Assembly: GCF_001984155.1 (NCBI RefSeq)
Contig: NZ_MTQO01000025.1
Span: forward strand, 1-64,000
Length of the DNA: 64,000 nucleotides
Source of the DNA: Actinosynnema sp. ALI-1.44
Lineage (GTDB): Bacteria; Actinomycetota; Actinomycetes; Mycobacteriales; Pseudonocardiaceae
Reading direction: 5' to 3'
Shown one piece after another: positions 1 through 8,548 of this stretch. A program made the position numbers and the translations under genes. Each line of letters starts with the position of its first letter. Position 1 is the first letter of the stretch. The notes beneath the pieces were generated by a model. That model was not told where the DNA came from, ran no database searches, and saw only the letters and a list, made by a program, of their open reading frames with translations.

Positions 1-242
1 GAGCGGCACTGTACGGCCCACTGCCGTACAGCCCCGTCCCGGTGACATCGAGCAATCCGTCCAACTGCTTGAGTCCCGTCGGGACGCACACCATGAGTGG
101 TCTCGATGCTGGCGTGCTGGAGCACCGCATGGAAGAACATGGCCGCAGCAGTGGCGCTGATGTGCAGAGATGGGCTGTTCTGAAGCGCTCTTTCGTTCGC
201 GGGATTGGCCGGATCGACCGCCCGGATCACAAAGGACTGCAT
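1..242 (-). CDS. Partial hypothetical open frame at window edge
   Basis: A minus-strand reading frame starts at an ATG at 242 and stays open to the first base of the window, so its end is not visible. It begins MQSFVIRAVDPANPANE and has GC-rich third positions for much of its length. No domain is recognised and no good ribosome binding site precedes the ATG. It follows the methylase remnant on the same strand in a different frame, so it could be displaced coding sequence from the same decayed locus or a chance frame. Confidence 0.22.
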   Translation of the reverse strand, partial: MQSFVIRAVDPANPANERALQNSPSLHISATAAAMFFHAVLQHASIETTHGVRPDGTQAVGRIARCHRDGAVRQWAVQCR

Positions 243-264
243 GGTCAGGGCGGCGACCGGGAGA

Positions 265-771
265 CTATCGCCAGTTGAGAACTCCGGTGGAGTGGACAAT
301 CTGACAATCTAGACGCGCTAGTGCTTGTGGGACGCTGAGTTCGAGCCAGAGGGCCGCCTTGCAGACCTCGATCGCGACAGTGTCCTCGTCCTCGCCGTAG
401 ATCATTTGAGAGAGTACGTCCGGCATGACCCTTGCGACGTTCTCCTTGGTGGCCTCGCCGAAACGGCGCCGTGCGTACCAGACGGTGATGTGGCGCGCCG
501 CCGCTATGAGGAACTCACCCGTCCCGCAAGCGGGATCGACGACTCGGAGCTCAAGTATCTTGTCGGGCTCCGGGTCGCTGAATGCCTCTGAGAGCAGTGG
601 ATCAAGAGCTCCCTGCACCACGATCTCCGCCAGCTCGCTGGGTGTGGCGTGGGCCGGGGTGTGGTCACGCAGACGCCGATACACGGATGCGACGTTGACC
701 GTGCTCCAGAGGCTCATTCTGACGTCCGCCAGGCATTGGTGCGCGGCGTCCAAATGTGCCGACGGCGGCAA
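265..771 (-). pseudogene. Adenine-specific DNA methylase remnant (Eco57I/type IIG-like)
   Basis: The 168-residue frame carries methylase motif I, VVDPACGTGEFLIAAARH, at about residues 77-94. About 50 residues later comes the IYGEDEDTVAIEVCKAALWLE segment typical of Eco57I/type IIG N6-adenine methylases, where SAM binds. The frame stops soon after VHSTGVLNWR, before the catalytic NPPY-type motif, and no target-recognition domain follows, so it cannot be a working enzyme (whole proteins exceed 800 residues). The frame begins with TTG at 771 and is open further upstream, overlapping the 3' end of the sigma factor gene. It is best read as a restriction-modification remnant. Confidence 0.7.
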
Positions 772-1478
772 GTCGGGTAGGTCCGACCACGTGGACCTGG
801 GAACCTGTGGAACACGGCCAGTCGATGTATCACCATCCGCATGATGACCTGGCTGGCATGGGGATGGTTGGCGAGCATGGCCCGGGCTCGGAGAATCGCC
901 TCGACGGGATCCTGAACATCGATGCGGTAGAACGCCAGCCGCGGGCTGTCGCGCAGAGTCAGAATGGCTGTGTTGATCAGCTGGTAGATGCCAGAGCGGC
1001 TCCTGGCCAGCAGGCGTGCGACCTCCACGACGGACAAGCCTGCGACATAGTGCAGGAGAAGCACTTTGCGTTGGACCGGGCTCAACTCGGACAACGCCCG
1101 ATCCAGGTCGATGGCCGCTGCGCTGTTGGACTCCGGATCCCGTCCGGCGCGTTGTATCAACACCGTCTGCTCTCGCTCCGCGATCAGATCACCGTCGGCG
1201 CAGACCTCTACCGCATTGCGACGAGCTATCCAGTCCTTGAGCCGCCGATCAGCGATGACGAGCAAGATCGCCACCGGCGTATTGGCGGCTCGGTTTCTGG
1301 CCCACCGCTGCAAAAACCCTATCCAAGCTTGGGAGCAGATGTCGTCCACGACCGTCATCGACGGGTCAAGCTGGTAGACCCTGCGCTGCACGAAACGCCG
1401 CAACTCGGTCCGGTGCGCTAGGTAAAACGCCTCGGGTGACAGAGAATTCGGTTCCGAGTGTGCTCGAGAATAATTCAT
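714..1478 (-). CDS. ECF-type RNA polymerase sigma factor
   Basis: The 254-residue protein directs RNA polymerase to a specific promoter set. An N-terminal region-2-like segment (FVQRRVYQLDPSMTVVDDIC, then QAWIGFLQRW) is followed by a region-4 helix-turn-helix (ALSELSPVQRKVLLLHYVAG, then VVEVARLLARSRSGIYQLI). The ATG at 1478 is preferred over an upstream in-frame start at 1517 because it overlaps the stop of the 85-residue gene just upstream (1475-1732), a translational-coupling arrangement. The last 40 or so residues are basic and unlike sigma factors, and they overlap the methylase remnant in another frame, so the original stop may have been lost. No anti-sigma factor is adjacent. Confidence 0.72.
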   Translation of the reverse strand: MNYSRAHSEPNSLSPEAFYLAHRTELRRFVQRRVYQLDPSMTVVDDICSQAWIGFLQRWARNRAANTPVAILLVIADRRLKDWIARRNAVEVCADGDLIAEREQTVLIQRAGRDPESNSAAAIDLDRALSELSPVQRKVLLLHYVAGLSVVEVARLLARSRSGIYQLINTAILTLRDSPRLAFYRIDVQDPVEAILRARAMLANHPHASQVIMRMVIHRLAVFHRFPGPRGRTYPTCRRRHIWTPRTNAWRTSE

Positions 1479-1732
1479 GGCTGCCCAGCCTCCGCGCTGC
1501 CGACGCGGATCGTCCACTCAGTGCCGTCTGGCTCACGCGCTGACACGCTGGCTGCTCGCCCACCCGCTACCAGCGTGGCGGCCAGCGTAGTCATGATCGA
1601 CGTCCGTTCTCTGGCCGCGGTTACCTGGGCATGAGACTGCACCATCATCCCGACCAGCCCGGTCAACGATCCAGGCGGGGCGTAACCCACACGGCGGGTG
1701 GGCGCGGTGACAACGACAGGCCGTGTCGTCAT
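1475..1732 (-). CDS. Small hypothetical protein coupled to the sigma factor
   Basis: An 85-residue protein of unknown function starts at an ATG at 1732, preceded at a good distance by GAGAGG. Its stop overlaps the sigma factor start by four bases, so the two are probably co-translated. It has a Thr/Val-rich N-terminus (MTTRPVVVTAPTRRVGY), a hydrophobic middle and a C-terminal EPDGTEWTIRVGSAEAG stretch. No signal peptide or zinc-ligand pattern of an anti-sigma factor is visible, but the position would suit a regulator or partner of the sigma factor. Confidence 0.5.
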   Translation of the reverse strand: MTTRPVVVTAPTRRVGYAPPGSLTGLVGMMVQSHAQVTAARERTSIMTTLAATLVAGGRAASVSAREPDGTEWTIRVGSAEAGQP

Positions 1733-1845
1733 GGTCCTCTCTCACTGTGACGTGCTGTCACCTACTACGTCTCCACGGCCGCTCGATCTGTCCAAGCGGC
1801 TTGTCACAGCGGATTCGGCGGTCGCCCTGCAACACGATCGGGTGA

Positions 1846-2145
1846 ATGATCCTGTCCTGCTGGGTGATGGGGCCGGATTCTGTCGGTGGCCGTCTTGAGC
1901 TTGTCTGGCGTGACAGCGATTGGATACCGTTTGGGTACCGCGAGCGTGGCACAGCTGAACGGGACTCGGAGGTCTTGTTGGCGTTGGTCGCGTCTGCGCT
2001 GGTGCGTATGCAGGCGTGGAAGGGTGTGATCGATCGCGCTCGCCCGTATCACCGTGATCTACAACTGGCGATGGACCGGTTGATTGAGGCGTGTGCGAGA
2101 GCCGGACGCACTGATGGGCCAGGGCACGTCGGTGAACTGGTGTGG
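1846..2145 (+). pseudogene. Orphan coding fragment of unknown family
   Basis: A plus-strand frame running about 1864-2145 has actinomycete-like codon choice and reads as helical protein (ERDSEVLLALVASALVRMQA, then DLQLAMDRLIEACARAG). At about 2145 the frame runs antisense into the AbfB-domain remnant, so its natural C-terminus is absent. No credible start or ribosome binding site is present. It looks like a gene piece joined to unrelated DNA; the parent gene is not recognised. Confidence 0.25.
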
Positions 2146-2738
2146 GACTGGTTGGCCAGCCGCAGCTCCGCGTTGGTGTGCCGGAGGTAGCGGCCGGGCA
2201 CGTTCTTGGACTCCAACGACACGCCCGTACCCGCCAAACCTGGCTTGGCACACCAGGTCGCGTCGTTGTTGAACACCTCGCTGCCGTTGCTGGCGTGCAA
2301 CCGCACGCGGTAATCCTGATGGGGCAAGTAGCTGCCGACGTGCGTGGTGGACTCGGACGAGAAACAGTTCTGGTCGGCCAGGCCCGGGACGACCTTTCAG
2401 GTCGCATCGCCCAGCGGAGCGTCCGAGACAGTGCCGCTCTGAGTGCCTGGGGTGATCCAGGCGTCCCCGCCACCGGACCGCACGTACCAGCCCTTGGCCG
2501 CCGTCTCCGGCGTCGTGGCCATCAGCGACTGGGTCAGCGTTGCGTACTGCGTCTCGACCAGGAAGCGCACGATGTCGGCATACGTGCCGGGGGTGACTGG
2601 GAAGATCTCATGCCAGTGCGGACGATGTATCAGCCTAGATAGCGCTACGAACCAGAGTCGGTCTGCACCAGGAGGTGTTGTTCTTCGGCTGGGTGGCGGC
2701 CGGTAGGTGCGTCGGCGAAGCTGGGCCTTGCGGCACAA
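2145..2738 (-). pseudogene. AbfB (arabinose-binding) domain gene remnant with in-frame stop
   Basis: This minus-strand frame encodes an AbfB beta-trefoil carbohydrate-binding domain, known from secreted alpha-L-arabinofuranosidases. Two repeat-like units are visible: VVPGLADQNCFSSEST with VGSYLPHQDYRVRLHASNGS, then KPGLAGTGVSLESKNVPGRY with LRHTNAELRLANQ. An in-frame TGA at 2397-2399 splits the domain exactly where the family has a hydrophobic residue before Lys-Val-Val. Downstream homology stops near 2145, and no catalytic domain is recognisable upstream. The gene therefore carries both a nonsense codon and a truncated end. Confidence 0.62.
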
Positions 2739-2760
2739 TCGCGGGCGTGCCGCAGGGGTC

Positions 2761-3345
2761 CTATCTTTCCAGGTTGTGGAGGAGATACTCAGCAGCTCTG
2801 GTCGCTTTATCGCACCAGTCGACAGTTTCTGAACCTGCTCCTATGATCTCGAAGCCTTGCTCGTTCCCGGTCGCGACTGTGATCCAGCATGTGGTCGACG
2901 GCGCGGCGCTCCGCCTCTTCAGCGCAGGGAACCCGCTCATTTGGAAAGGCTCGAACACCTTCGCTAGACCGTTGTTGGCCTGCTTGTAGGGTTCATGCAG
3001 GGGATTGACGTTCGTGTACGTCCCAACGTCGAAGATCATGTGCCCCTGGGACCAACGGCACAGGTAGTGACGGGGCTGGCTTTGGAATGACGACAGGCCC
3101 AGGAACGCGAGTTGCTCCTGGGTAAGCGATTCACACATACGCCCGGTGTATCTAGCAACGTCAAGCGTTCGTGCGGGCGGTGGCGGCGCGATGGTCGGCC
3201 TCAGCGAACCGCTAGCGGTAGGCGTCCCGCCTGATCCCGCGGTCGAGGGCGCCGTGGTGATTGGCGGAGGGGTAGGCGCGGGTTGCCCGGGTGCACTACA
3301 AGCAGTGGCCAGAAGGGCCAGTGCGGCCACGGATTTGCGGGTCAC
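2761..3345 (-). CDS. DUF3558-type lipoprotein
   Basis: The 194-residue exported lipoprotein starts at a GTG at 3345, preceded by GGAG. The signal peptide VTRKSVAALALLATACSAPG contains the lipobox LATAC, which predicts lipidation and anchoring outside the membrane. A Pro/Thr/Ser-rich linker follows. The globular part (RMCESLTQEQLAFLGLS, LCRWSQGHMIFDV, then a late conserved Cys in DWCDKA) matches the DUF3558 pattern. The function of this actinobacterial family is unknown. A longer frame to 3492 is open, but only the GTG gives a proper signal peptide. It has no operon partner. Confidence 0.75.
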   Translation of the reverse strand: MTRKSVAALALLATACSAPGQPAPTPPPITTAPSTAGSGGTPTASGSLRPTIAPPPPARTLDVARYTGRMCESLTQEQLAFLGLSSFQSQPRHYLCRWSQGHMIFDVGTYTNVNPLHEPYKQANNGLAKVFEPFQMSGFPALKRRSAAPSTTCWITVATGNEQGFEIIGAGSETVDWCDKATRAAEYLLHNLER

Positions 3346-4114
3346 GTCCACTCCAGGGGGCTGGATCCGGTCATGGCGTCGGCCTGGTCGGTCCGGGGCG
3401 GTACTGTGTTGCGCTCGAGGGTGGTGGCTGGCGTTGTCGCACGTTTCGGTGGTCAGTTTCATGACGATATCGGGTATCGGTATCTCCGTCACGTCGGTAC
3501 TTGCGACTGATCGATGCCTGTGTAAGGCGAGTACTTGATGTCATGAACGCTTGCGGTGGCTGCGTGAGTTTGTTCGTATCCGTTCCCCGTGCGAACACGG
3601 CGACCGGTGGACCTTGCCGCGCACCTGCTGCACCCAGATTGGTGACTGCGGCGATCGATCGGTTTGGCTATGTCGTGGTCTGCCTGACATGTCGAAGCAG
3701 TCGCAGTGCACCATGGCGTGCTCGGCAGCCGTGGAGGCTCACTGCGATTGCTCGTGCATGGGCGCTCTCCGCAGGACGAACTCTCACAGCCGGTTTGAGC
3801 ACGTCGAGGCGGTGATGGCGCCGGTCGCGGCGAGTTCAAGCGGCTGCCTTGGGTCAGGTGGACGCCCGCAGCAGCCGCGCCATGCGCAGTACCGAGAACC
3901 GCTTGTCCGTTGACGAAGTGGTGGTCGGGGCCGGTGTCGGGCTGATCGTTGCCCGAGCTCGCTGAAAGCAGCGAGCACATCGGCGTCATCTATCGTCGAG
4001 TGTCCTATTCAGACGCGGCTTAATAGCAACAGCAACGACATCGCCAACGCCGGCTCTGTTGACGAACCGTCCATTAGCGGGACTGTAACGCGAAGGTGTT
4101 TCCGGCCGTTGTTG
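3346..4114. other. Intergenic or degenerate stretch with no supported gene
   Basis: About 770 bases separate the lipoprotein from the recombinase. Overlapping frames on both strands have mixed composition, no ribosome binding sites and no recognised motif. One plus-strand frame (3551-3913) is unusually Cys-rich, but its codon use is not that of the neighbours. It probably holds decayed sequence. Confidence 0.4.
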
Positions 4115-5914
4115 TCAGTAGGCTTCAGCGGCTGGCCTGTGGTAGCTGAAGGTGATCGAGGACGCGGTCAAAGCTGGCTTCCGCCGTCTCGTCCGCCTCG
4201 CCTGCTCGGCCTTGTTCCCTTTCAGGTTCGGACTTCTGGTAGCCAGGTACGGAATCAGCTTGCCGAGGTCATCGGCATGTGGCTTGCGCGGCTCGCGCAT
4301 GGCGATGTCGTCGGGGATCAGCAAGAGCGGGCGTCGCCTTGCAGGCGACGTGTGCGAGGCGTGGTCGGGGTGTGAGTGACTGGGCGACCGTACCCGGAGT
4401 GGTCTGTGTGCGAGCGTAGCGTCGACGTTGAGGAAGTTCTCGCTGATTGATTCGCGATCAGATAACGGGATGTTAGATAGTCCATAATAGATCATCTGTG
4501 TCGTTTCTGTTTTCGGGTGTGTCCTTTGTGGGGGTGGCCGGCGATGTGGCGAGGTGGTCGGCGTGAGGGTGGTGTGTGGCGGGGGAGTGGTTGGCGGGTA
4601 GGTGTTTGGGTGGGTGTGTGGGTTGGTGTGAGTTGGGGGATGGGTGTTGGTGGTGGTGGGTGGGTTGTTGGTGATGGTGGTGGGGTGTCCGGGTGTGGTG
4701 TGGATGAGGTTGTCGTGGGTGAGTTGGGTGATGGCGCGGTGGGCGGTGCTGGGGGCGACGTGGTAGTGGGCGGCGAGGGTGTGGAGGTTGGGTAGATGGG
4801 TTCCGGGTGGGTAGGTGCCGTTGGTGATGGCGGTGCGTAGGTCGTGGGCGATTGCCTGGTATGGGCTGGTGGGTGGGGGTGGTTGTGGCGCGACGGTGAG
4901 GCGCAGTGGCAGGCGGTTGGCGAGAAGGGCGCTGGCGCGTTGGTCGGCTTCGTTGATCCAGGCGGTGTAGGAGTTGAGGGTCATGGCGGCGTCGGAGTGG
5001 CCGAGTCGTCCGGCGACGGTGCGGAGGTTGACGCCGGCGAGGATGAGTTCGGTGGCGTTGTAGTGGCGGAGTTTGTGCAGTGTGGTGCGGATTCCCAGGC
5101 GGGTGGTGAGTCGGCGGAAGCGTTGGCTGAGAGTGTTCGGCGCGATGCAGGTTGATCCGTCAGGTGCGGAGGAGAACAGAAAAGCGTTGGGGACGAGGGT
5201 GATCCCGTGGGCTGCGGCGTGGTGACGGCGGTGGTTGAGGTAGGCCGCGATGAGGGTGGTAGTGTCGGGGTCGAGGCTGACGCGGCGGTGTTGGTGCAGC
5301 TTGGTGTCTTTTTCGATGAGGTTGGGGCCGTCGTGGGCGATGCTGGTGTGGATGTGCAGGACCTGGCGGTGGGTGTCGAAGTCGTTCTCGCGTAGGGCGG
5401 AGAGTTCGCCGCGGCGGGGGCCGGTGGTGATGGCGGTCCAGGTGAGGACGCCGAGGAGTGGGTCGGGTTCGGTCCAGAGGTGAGTGAGGATGCGGGTGAG
5501 CTCGGTGGGGCGGGGTGGTTGTGGGTGGGGGCGTGGTTTGGAGGGTGGGTTGGCCAGGGCTGTGGGGTTGGTGGTGATCCACTGCCAGCGTCGGGCGGTT
5601 CGGTAGGCGCCGCTGATGAGGTAGTGGACTTTGCGGATGCTCGCGGCGGCCAGTGGTCGGCAGGTGTGTCTTGGATCGTGAGGTTTCTGCGGGCTATGTG
5701 CTGTGGCGTGGGGTGAGTGTGGGGTGCAGTGATGGCGGCAGCGGGCGAGGGTGGCGTAGAGCGCGTCGAGTGTCTCTGGGGTGATCGCGTCGATGGTGCG
5801 GTCACCGATTAGCGGCCCGATTTGGAGTCTTGGGTATCGATCATCTGGGTGGATGGGGTTACGTTGATTGTTGTAACCCCAGACCTCGGTGCGTGATGTG
5901 CCCGCGATGATCAC
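4115..5914 (-). CDS. Tyrosine recombinase catalytic part fused to GntR-like domain, N-terminally truncated
   Basis: The phage/ICE-type integrase catalytic domain spans about residues 40-330, and the tyrosine-recombinase residues are visible: Arg168 in TGPRRGE, Lys205, His280-x-x-Arg283-His284 in HKLRH, His306 in LGHS and Tyr316 in NSYTAW. A winged-helix GntR-like domain follows (about 351-415; SPYQAIAHDLRTAITNGTYP). The tail after it is low-complexity Thr/Pro/His. The arm-binding N-terminal domain and most of the SAM-like core domain are missing: recognisable sequence begins only at about residue 30 (RLQIGPLIGDRTIDAITPET). A matching N-terminal arm lies on the same strand at 24105-24420. The GTG at 5914 is probably not a natural start, so the protein is unlikely to recombine DNA in this form. 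Confidence 0.8.
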   Translation of the reverse strand: MIIAGTSRTEVWGYNNQRNPIHPDDRYPRLQIGPLIGDRTIDAITPETLDALYATLARCRHHCTPHSPHATAHSPQKPHDPRHTCRPLAAASIRKVHYLISGAYRTARRWQWITTNPTALANPPSKPRPHPQPPRPTELTRILTHLWTEPDPLLGVLTWTAITTGPRRGELSALRENDFDTHRQVLHIHTSIAHDGPNLIEKDTKLHQHRRVSLDPDTTTLIAAYLNHRRHHAAAHGITLVPNAFLFSSAPDGSTCIAPNTLSQRFRRLTTRLGIRTTLHKLRHYNATELILAGVNLRTVAGRLGHSDAAMTLNSYTAWINEADQRASALLANRLPLRLTVAPQPPPPTSPYQAIAHDLRTAITNGTYPPGTHLPNLHTLAAHYHVAPSTAHRAITQLTHDNLIHTTPGHPTTITNNPPTTTNTHPPTHTNPHTHPNTYPPTTPPPHTTLTPTTSPHRRPPPQRTHPKTETTQMIYYGLSNIPLSDRESISENFLNVDATLAHRPLRVRSPSHSHPDHASHTSPARRRPLLLIPDDIAMREPRKPHADDLGKLIPYLATRSPNLKGNKAEQARRTRRRKPALTASSITFSYHRPAAEAY

Positions 5915-5939
5915 GGACGCGGATCATGAGCCGAGGTCT
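5855..5939. repeat. Nested inverted repeats at the left recombinase breakpoint
   Basis: GGGGTTAC at 5855-5862 is mirrored by GTAACCCC at 5873-5880 with a 10-base spacer. Right after it, AGACCTCGG at 5881-5889 is mirrored by CCGAGGTCT at 5931-5939. The GTAACC at 5873-5878 encodes Gly-Tyr in the recombinase frame. The same hexamer at 24117-24122 encodes Gly-Tyr in the N-terminal fragment. The spaced arms resemble a recombinase core site, but that reading is inference. Confidence 0.5.
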
Positions 5940-6071
5940 TTTGCGTTGATGCATCGTACGCGGCCGCCCGCGTTGATCGGTTTGGCATGCGCGGCCATCG
6001 TGTTGTCCCTTCTGTCGGGGTGCCGCGCCGAGTCGGTCCATCGCTATTGTGTTTCAGGAAATGAAGGCGTT

Positions 6072-6871
6072 ATGCGACGCATCCACGCCATTGTCCAAGG
6101 CCTGTTCGCGACCACCATCGCCGCCGGAGGGCTGATCGCTCTCGCTCCGGCGGCCCAGGCCATCACGATTCCGGTGGCGTGTGGTGAGAACGCGTTGGTC
6201 GCGGCGGTGAATCTGGCCAACTCCACTCCCATCTCCGACACCCTCGTTCTGGCCGGGGGATGTACGTACGGCATGACCACCGCTCATGGTGGCACCGCGA
6301 GCGCGTTGCAGGGATCACGACTCCGATTGAGATGATCGGCCCGGCGACCGTCGCCAATGCCTCACTGCTGGGTTTGGGACTGTTCCGGATCGCTGAGGTC
6401 AGCCCGACTGGCAACCTCACGCTCACCACCGGGGTGGCGTTCACCCGCGTCAACGTCCTCGGTCATGGCGGCGGCATCCTCAACCGCGGTGCGGTCACTC
6501 TCACCGGGAGCACCCTGACCGCGAACACCGCCTCGGGCAACGGTGGCGGTCTGGCCAATCTGGACACCCCGTCGGGCACCGCGCCCGCGGCGACGTTCAC
6601 CAACAGCCCGCTGTCGGGCAACCTCACCTTGCTCGGTGACGGTGACGCTGTCTACAACGGACTGCGCGGCACGCTCACGGTCACCGGGGTGACCGGTAGT
6701 CCGTTGTTCATCACCGGTAACAGCGCGGGCCGGGGTGGCGGGATCTCCGCGGTGAACTCCACCGCGACGACCATCACCCAGACCGTGCTCCTGCTGACCA
6801 CACCGATCCGGTGTCTGCGCTATGGAGTGGGTTGTTGCGTCGAAGATGTGACCTCGACGCAACAACCGTAA
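6072..6871 (+). pseudogene. Frameshifted secreted beta-helix repeat protein
   Basis: The gene starts with an ATG at 6072 behind GAAGG and encodes a Sec signal peptide (MRRIHAIVQGLFATTIAAGG, then LIALAPAAQA). Its first frame ends near 6320 after GGCTYGMTTAHGG. The continuation, ITTPIEMIGPATVANASLLG, is in another frame and runs to 6871. The body has GGGILNRGAVTLTGSTLTAN and GNGGGLAN repeats typical of right-handed beta-helix, polymorphic-membrane-protein-like proteins. It is a paralog of the intact gene at 7118-7879 with one frameshift and a shortened, scrambled C-terminus (LLLTTPIRCLRYG). The product was presumably an extracellular protein. Confidence 0.68.
6830..6867 (+). terminator. Perfect 14-bp hairpin after the beta-helix pseudogene
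   Basis: GGTTGTTGCGTCGA (6830-6843) is exactly complementary to TCGACGCAACAACC (6854-6867) across a 10-base loop. It overlaps the end of the broken gene. No T-run follows, as is common for actinomycete terminators. Confidence 0.6.
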
Positions 6872-7117
6872 CCGGCGGACCAGAACGACCAAGGTCAATC
6901 GGGGATCAGCCATGCTGGAAATAAACCTAAAGACGGGGTTTATATCTCACAGGCCGAGGTTCATGCGATAGTCATGGGTGAAAGGTGTTGGCCTGGCTAT
7001 TCCCAGAGCGCTGGTGTAGCGTTCTAGTTGGTTGTTCCTGACCGCCGGTGACCGCTCCTGCGGGACGTTTGAGTTTCTCTCTCAACCACCATCGGTCTTA
7101 GCTCCATGAAAGTCATC

Positions 7118-7879
7118 ATGCGACACAATCGCACCATTCTTGCCCTTACCGGGGTCGCCATTCTGACCACCGGCACGGCTCTCCTTCTCCCCACGACAGC
7201 CCACGCCCAGAACGCGTCCGTCCCGTGCGACGAGACAGCACTGGTCACCGCGGTCACCTCGGCCAACGCGGCCGGTGGCGGAACAGTGACCCTGACCCCA
7301 GGCTGCACGTACACCCTCACCGCCAGCCACGGCGACGACGGTGTCAACGGCCCCGCCGGGCTGCCGATCATCACCACCCCCATCACCCTTGAGGGCAACG
7401 CCAACACCATCGCCCGCGCCGCTACAGCGCCCGCGTTCCGCATCGTGCAAGTTGACCCCACCGGCGGAATCACCCTCAAGGCGGTCACCTTCAGCGGCGG
7501 CCAGGCCGTCACGACCGGCCACGACGACGGCGGCGGCATCCTGAACTTCGGCGCGGTCACATTGACCGGCAGTGAGCTGTCCGGCAACACTGCGGGCGGC
7601 CGCGGTGGCGCCCTCCACAGCACGGGCACCCCGGCCGCGGCGACGTTCACCAGCAGCACCGTCAAGGGCAACACCGCCAACCAAGGCGCCGGTATCGCCA
7701 GCGTCAACGGCACACTCACCCTCACCAGCAGCGTGGTCAACACCAACACCGCGACCGTGAACCCAGGTGGGATCTACTACGTGGCCGGCTCGGCATCACT
7801 CAACACCACCACGGTGACAGCGAACACGCCGACCAACTGCGTCAACAGCCCTTCCCCCATTCCGGGATGCATCGGATAA
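7118..7879 (+). CDS. Secreted right-handed beta-helix repeat protein
   Basis: The 253-residue exported protein has a signal peptide (MRHNRTILALTGVAILTTGT ending in TTAHA). A conserved N-terminal block follows (VPCDETALVTAVTSANAAGG, then TVTLTPGCTYTL), and then repeats of the type GGGILNFGAVTLTGSELSGN, GGALHSTG and GAGIASVNGTLTLTSSVVN. These repeats build right-handed beta-helices in polymorphic-membrane-protein-like and adhesin-like proteins. No catalytic residues of pectate lyases are evident, so a surface or matrix role is more likely than enzymatic activity. The ATG at 7118 is chosen over 7106 because it matches the start of the paralog at 6072 and has GAAAG upstream. A strong hairpin terminates it. 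Confidence 0.72.
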   Translation: MRHNRTILALTGVAILTTGTALLLPTTAHAQNASVPCDETALVTAVTSANAAGGGTVTLTPGCTYTLTASHGDDGVNGPAGLPIITTPITLEGNANTIARAATAPAFRIVQVDPTGGITLKAVTFSGGQAVTTGHDDGGGILNFGAVTLTGSELSGNTAGGRGGALHSTGTPAAATFTSSTVKGNTANQGAGIASVNGTLTLTSSVVNTNTATVNPGGIYYVAGSASLNTTTVTANTPTNCVNSPSPIPGCIG

Positions 7880-7905
7880 CAAAACCGCTCCACCACAACA
7901 AACAT

Positions 7906-7935
7906 GCCGGGCCACCCTGCACGAGGTGGCCCGGC
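7906..7935 (+). terminator. 11-bp hairpin terminator
   Basis: GCCGGGCCACC (7906-7916) pairs with GGTGGCCCGGC (7925-7935) around an 8-base loop, 27 bases after the stop of the beta-helix gene. Confidence 0.7.
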
Positions 7936-8323
7936 TACCGTCCTGTGCGCCTTATCCCAATCGGCGTTATCCACAGAGATGGGCTTCCGCGTCGGCAAGA
8001 GATAACTGTCGCGCAGTGAGGTTTCCCTCGATGGTGGACAGGTCGTTAAGCAGCTTTCGCGCCAGTGTGCGGAACCGGCCAGGCCGCGACCCAGTGAACG
8101 GCACGAACCACTCCAGCCCGGGACGCCGAGACCACCTGCAACCGAATATGATCAACCACACTCACCACAGCGGATCCTCGGATCATCCGCCATCCCTTTG
8201 GGGTGAACTCAGGTCGATGGCGGTATGCCGGATCGGGTCCGCGTGCGTAGGCTTTAGGTACTTTGCTGCCCCGGCCCCTGGCAGGCGTTGTGTTCGCACC
8301 ATCGGGGTGGAGGTAGAGCGACC
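7936..8323. other. Intergenic, no supported gene
   Basis: Short frames on both strands lack ribosome binding sites and known motifs. The end of the stretch carries GGAGGT, the ribosome binding site of the DUF397 gene. Confidence 0.4.
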
Positions 8324-8548
8324 ATGAGGACCTGGCATAGCGTGCTGAGTGGTTGGCGCACCAGCAGTTACAGCCATTACGAGGAGAACGCCTGCGTCGA
8401 TGTCGGCGCTGGTTACGGTCTGGTCGGTGTCCGTGACACGAAACAGACCGCGCTCGAGGTGCGCGCTCGGCCTGTGCTGGTGTTCGTCCGGCCTGCGTTC
8501 ACCGTGTTCCTCGACCGGCTCAAAGTTGGCGACACTGGTGTCCGCTGA
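8324..8548 (+). CDS. DUF397 family protein
   Basis: The 74-residue protein shows the DUF397 pattern: WRTSSYSHYEENACVDVGAG near the N-terminus, then VGVRDTK, then a C-terminal VLVFVRPAFTVFLDRLK. Members of this actinobacterial family are usually encoded next to an XRE/DUF5753 regulator and are thought to act as its small partner (the BldB/WhiJ type). No such regulator is adjacent, so this copy is an orphan. GGAGGT lies nine bases before the ATG. Confidence 0.82.
   Translation: MRTWHSVLSGWRTSSYSHYEENACVDVGAGYGLVGVRDTKQTALEVRARPVLVFVRPAFTVFLDRLKVGDTGVR

Noticed and set aside
3489-3989. Possible gene on either strand upstream of the recombinase
   Set aside because: Both candidate frames have unusual Cys/Ser/Pro content, no ribosome binding site and no family resemblance.
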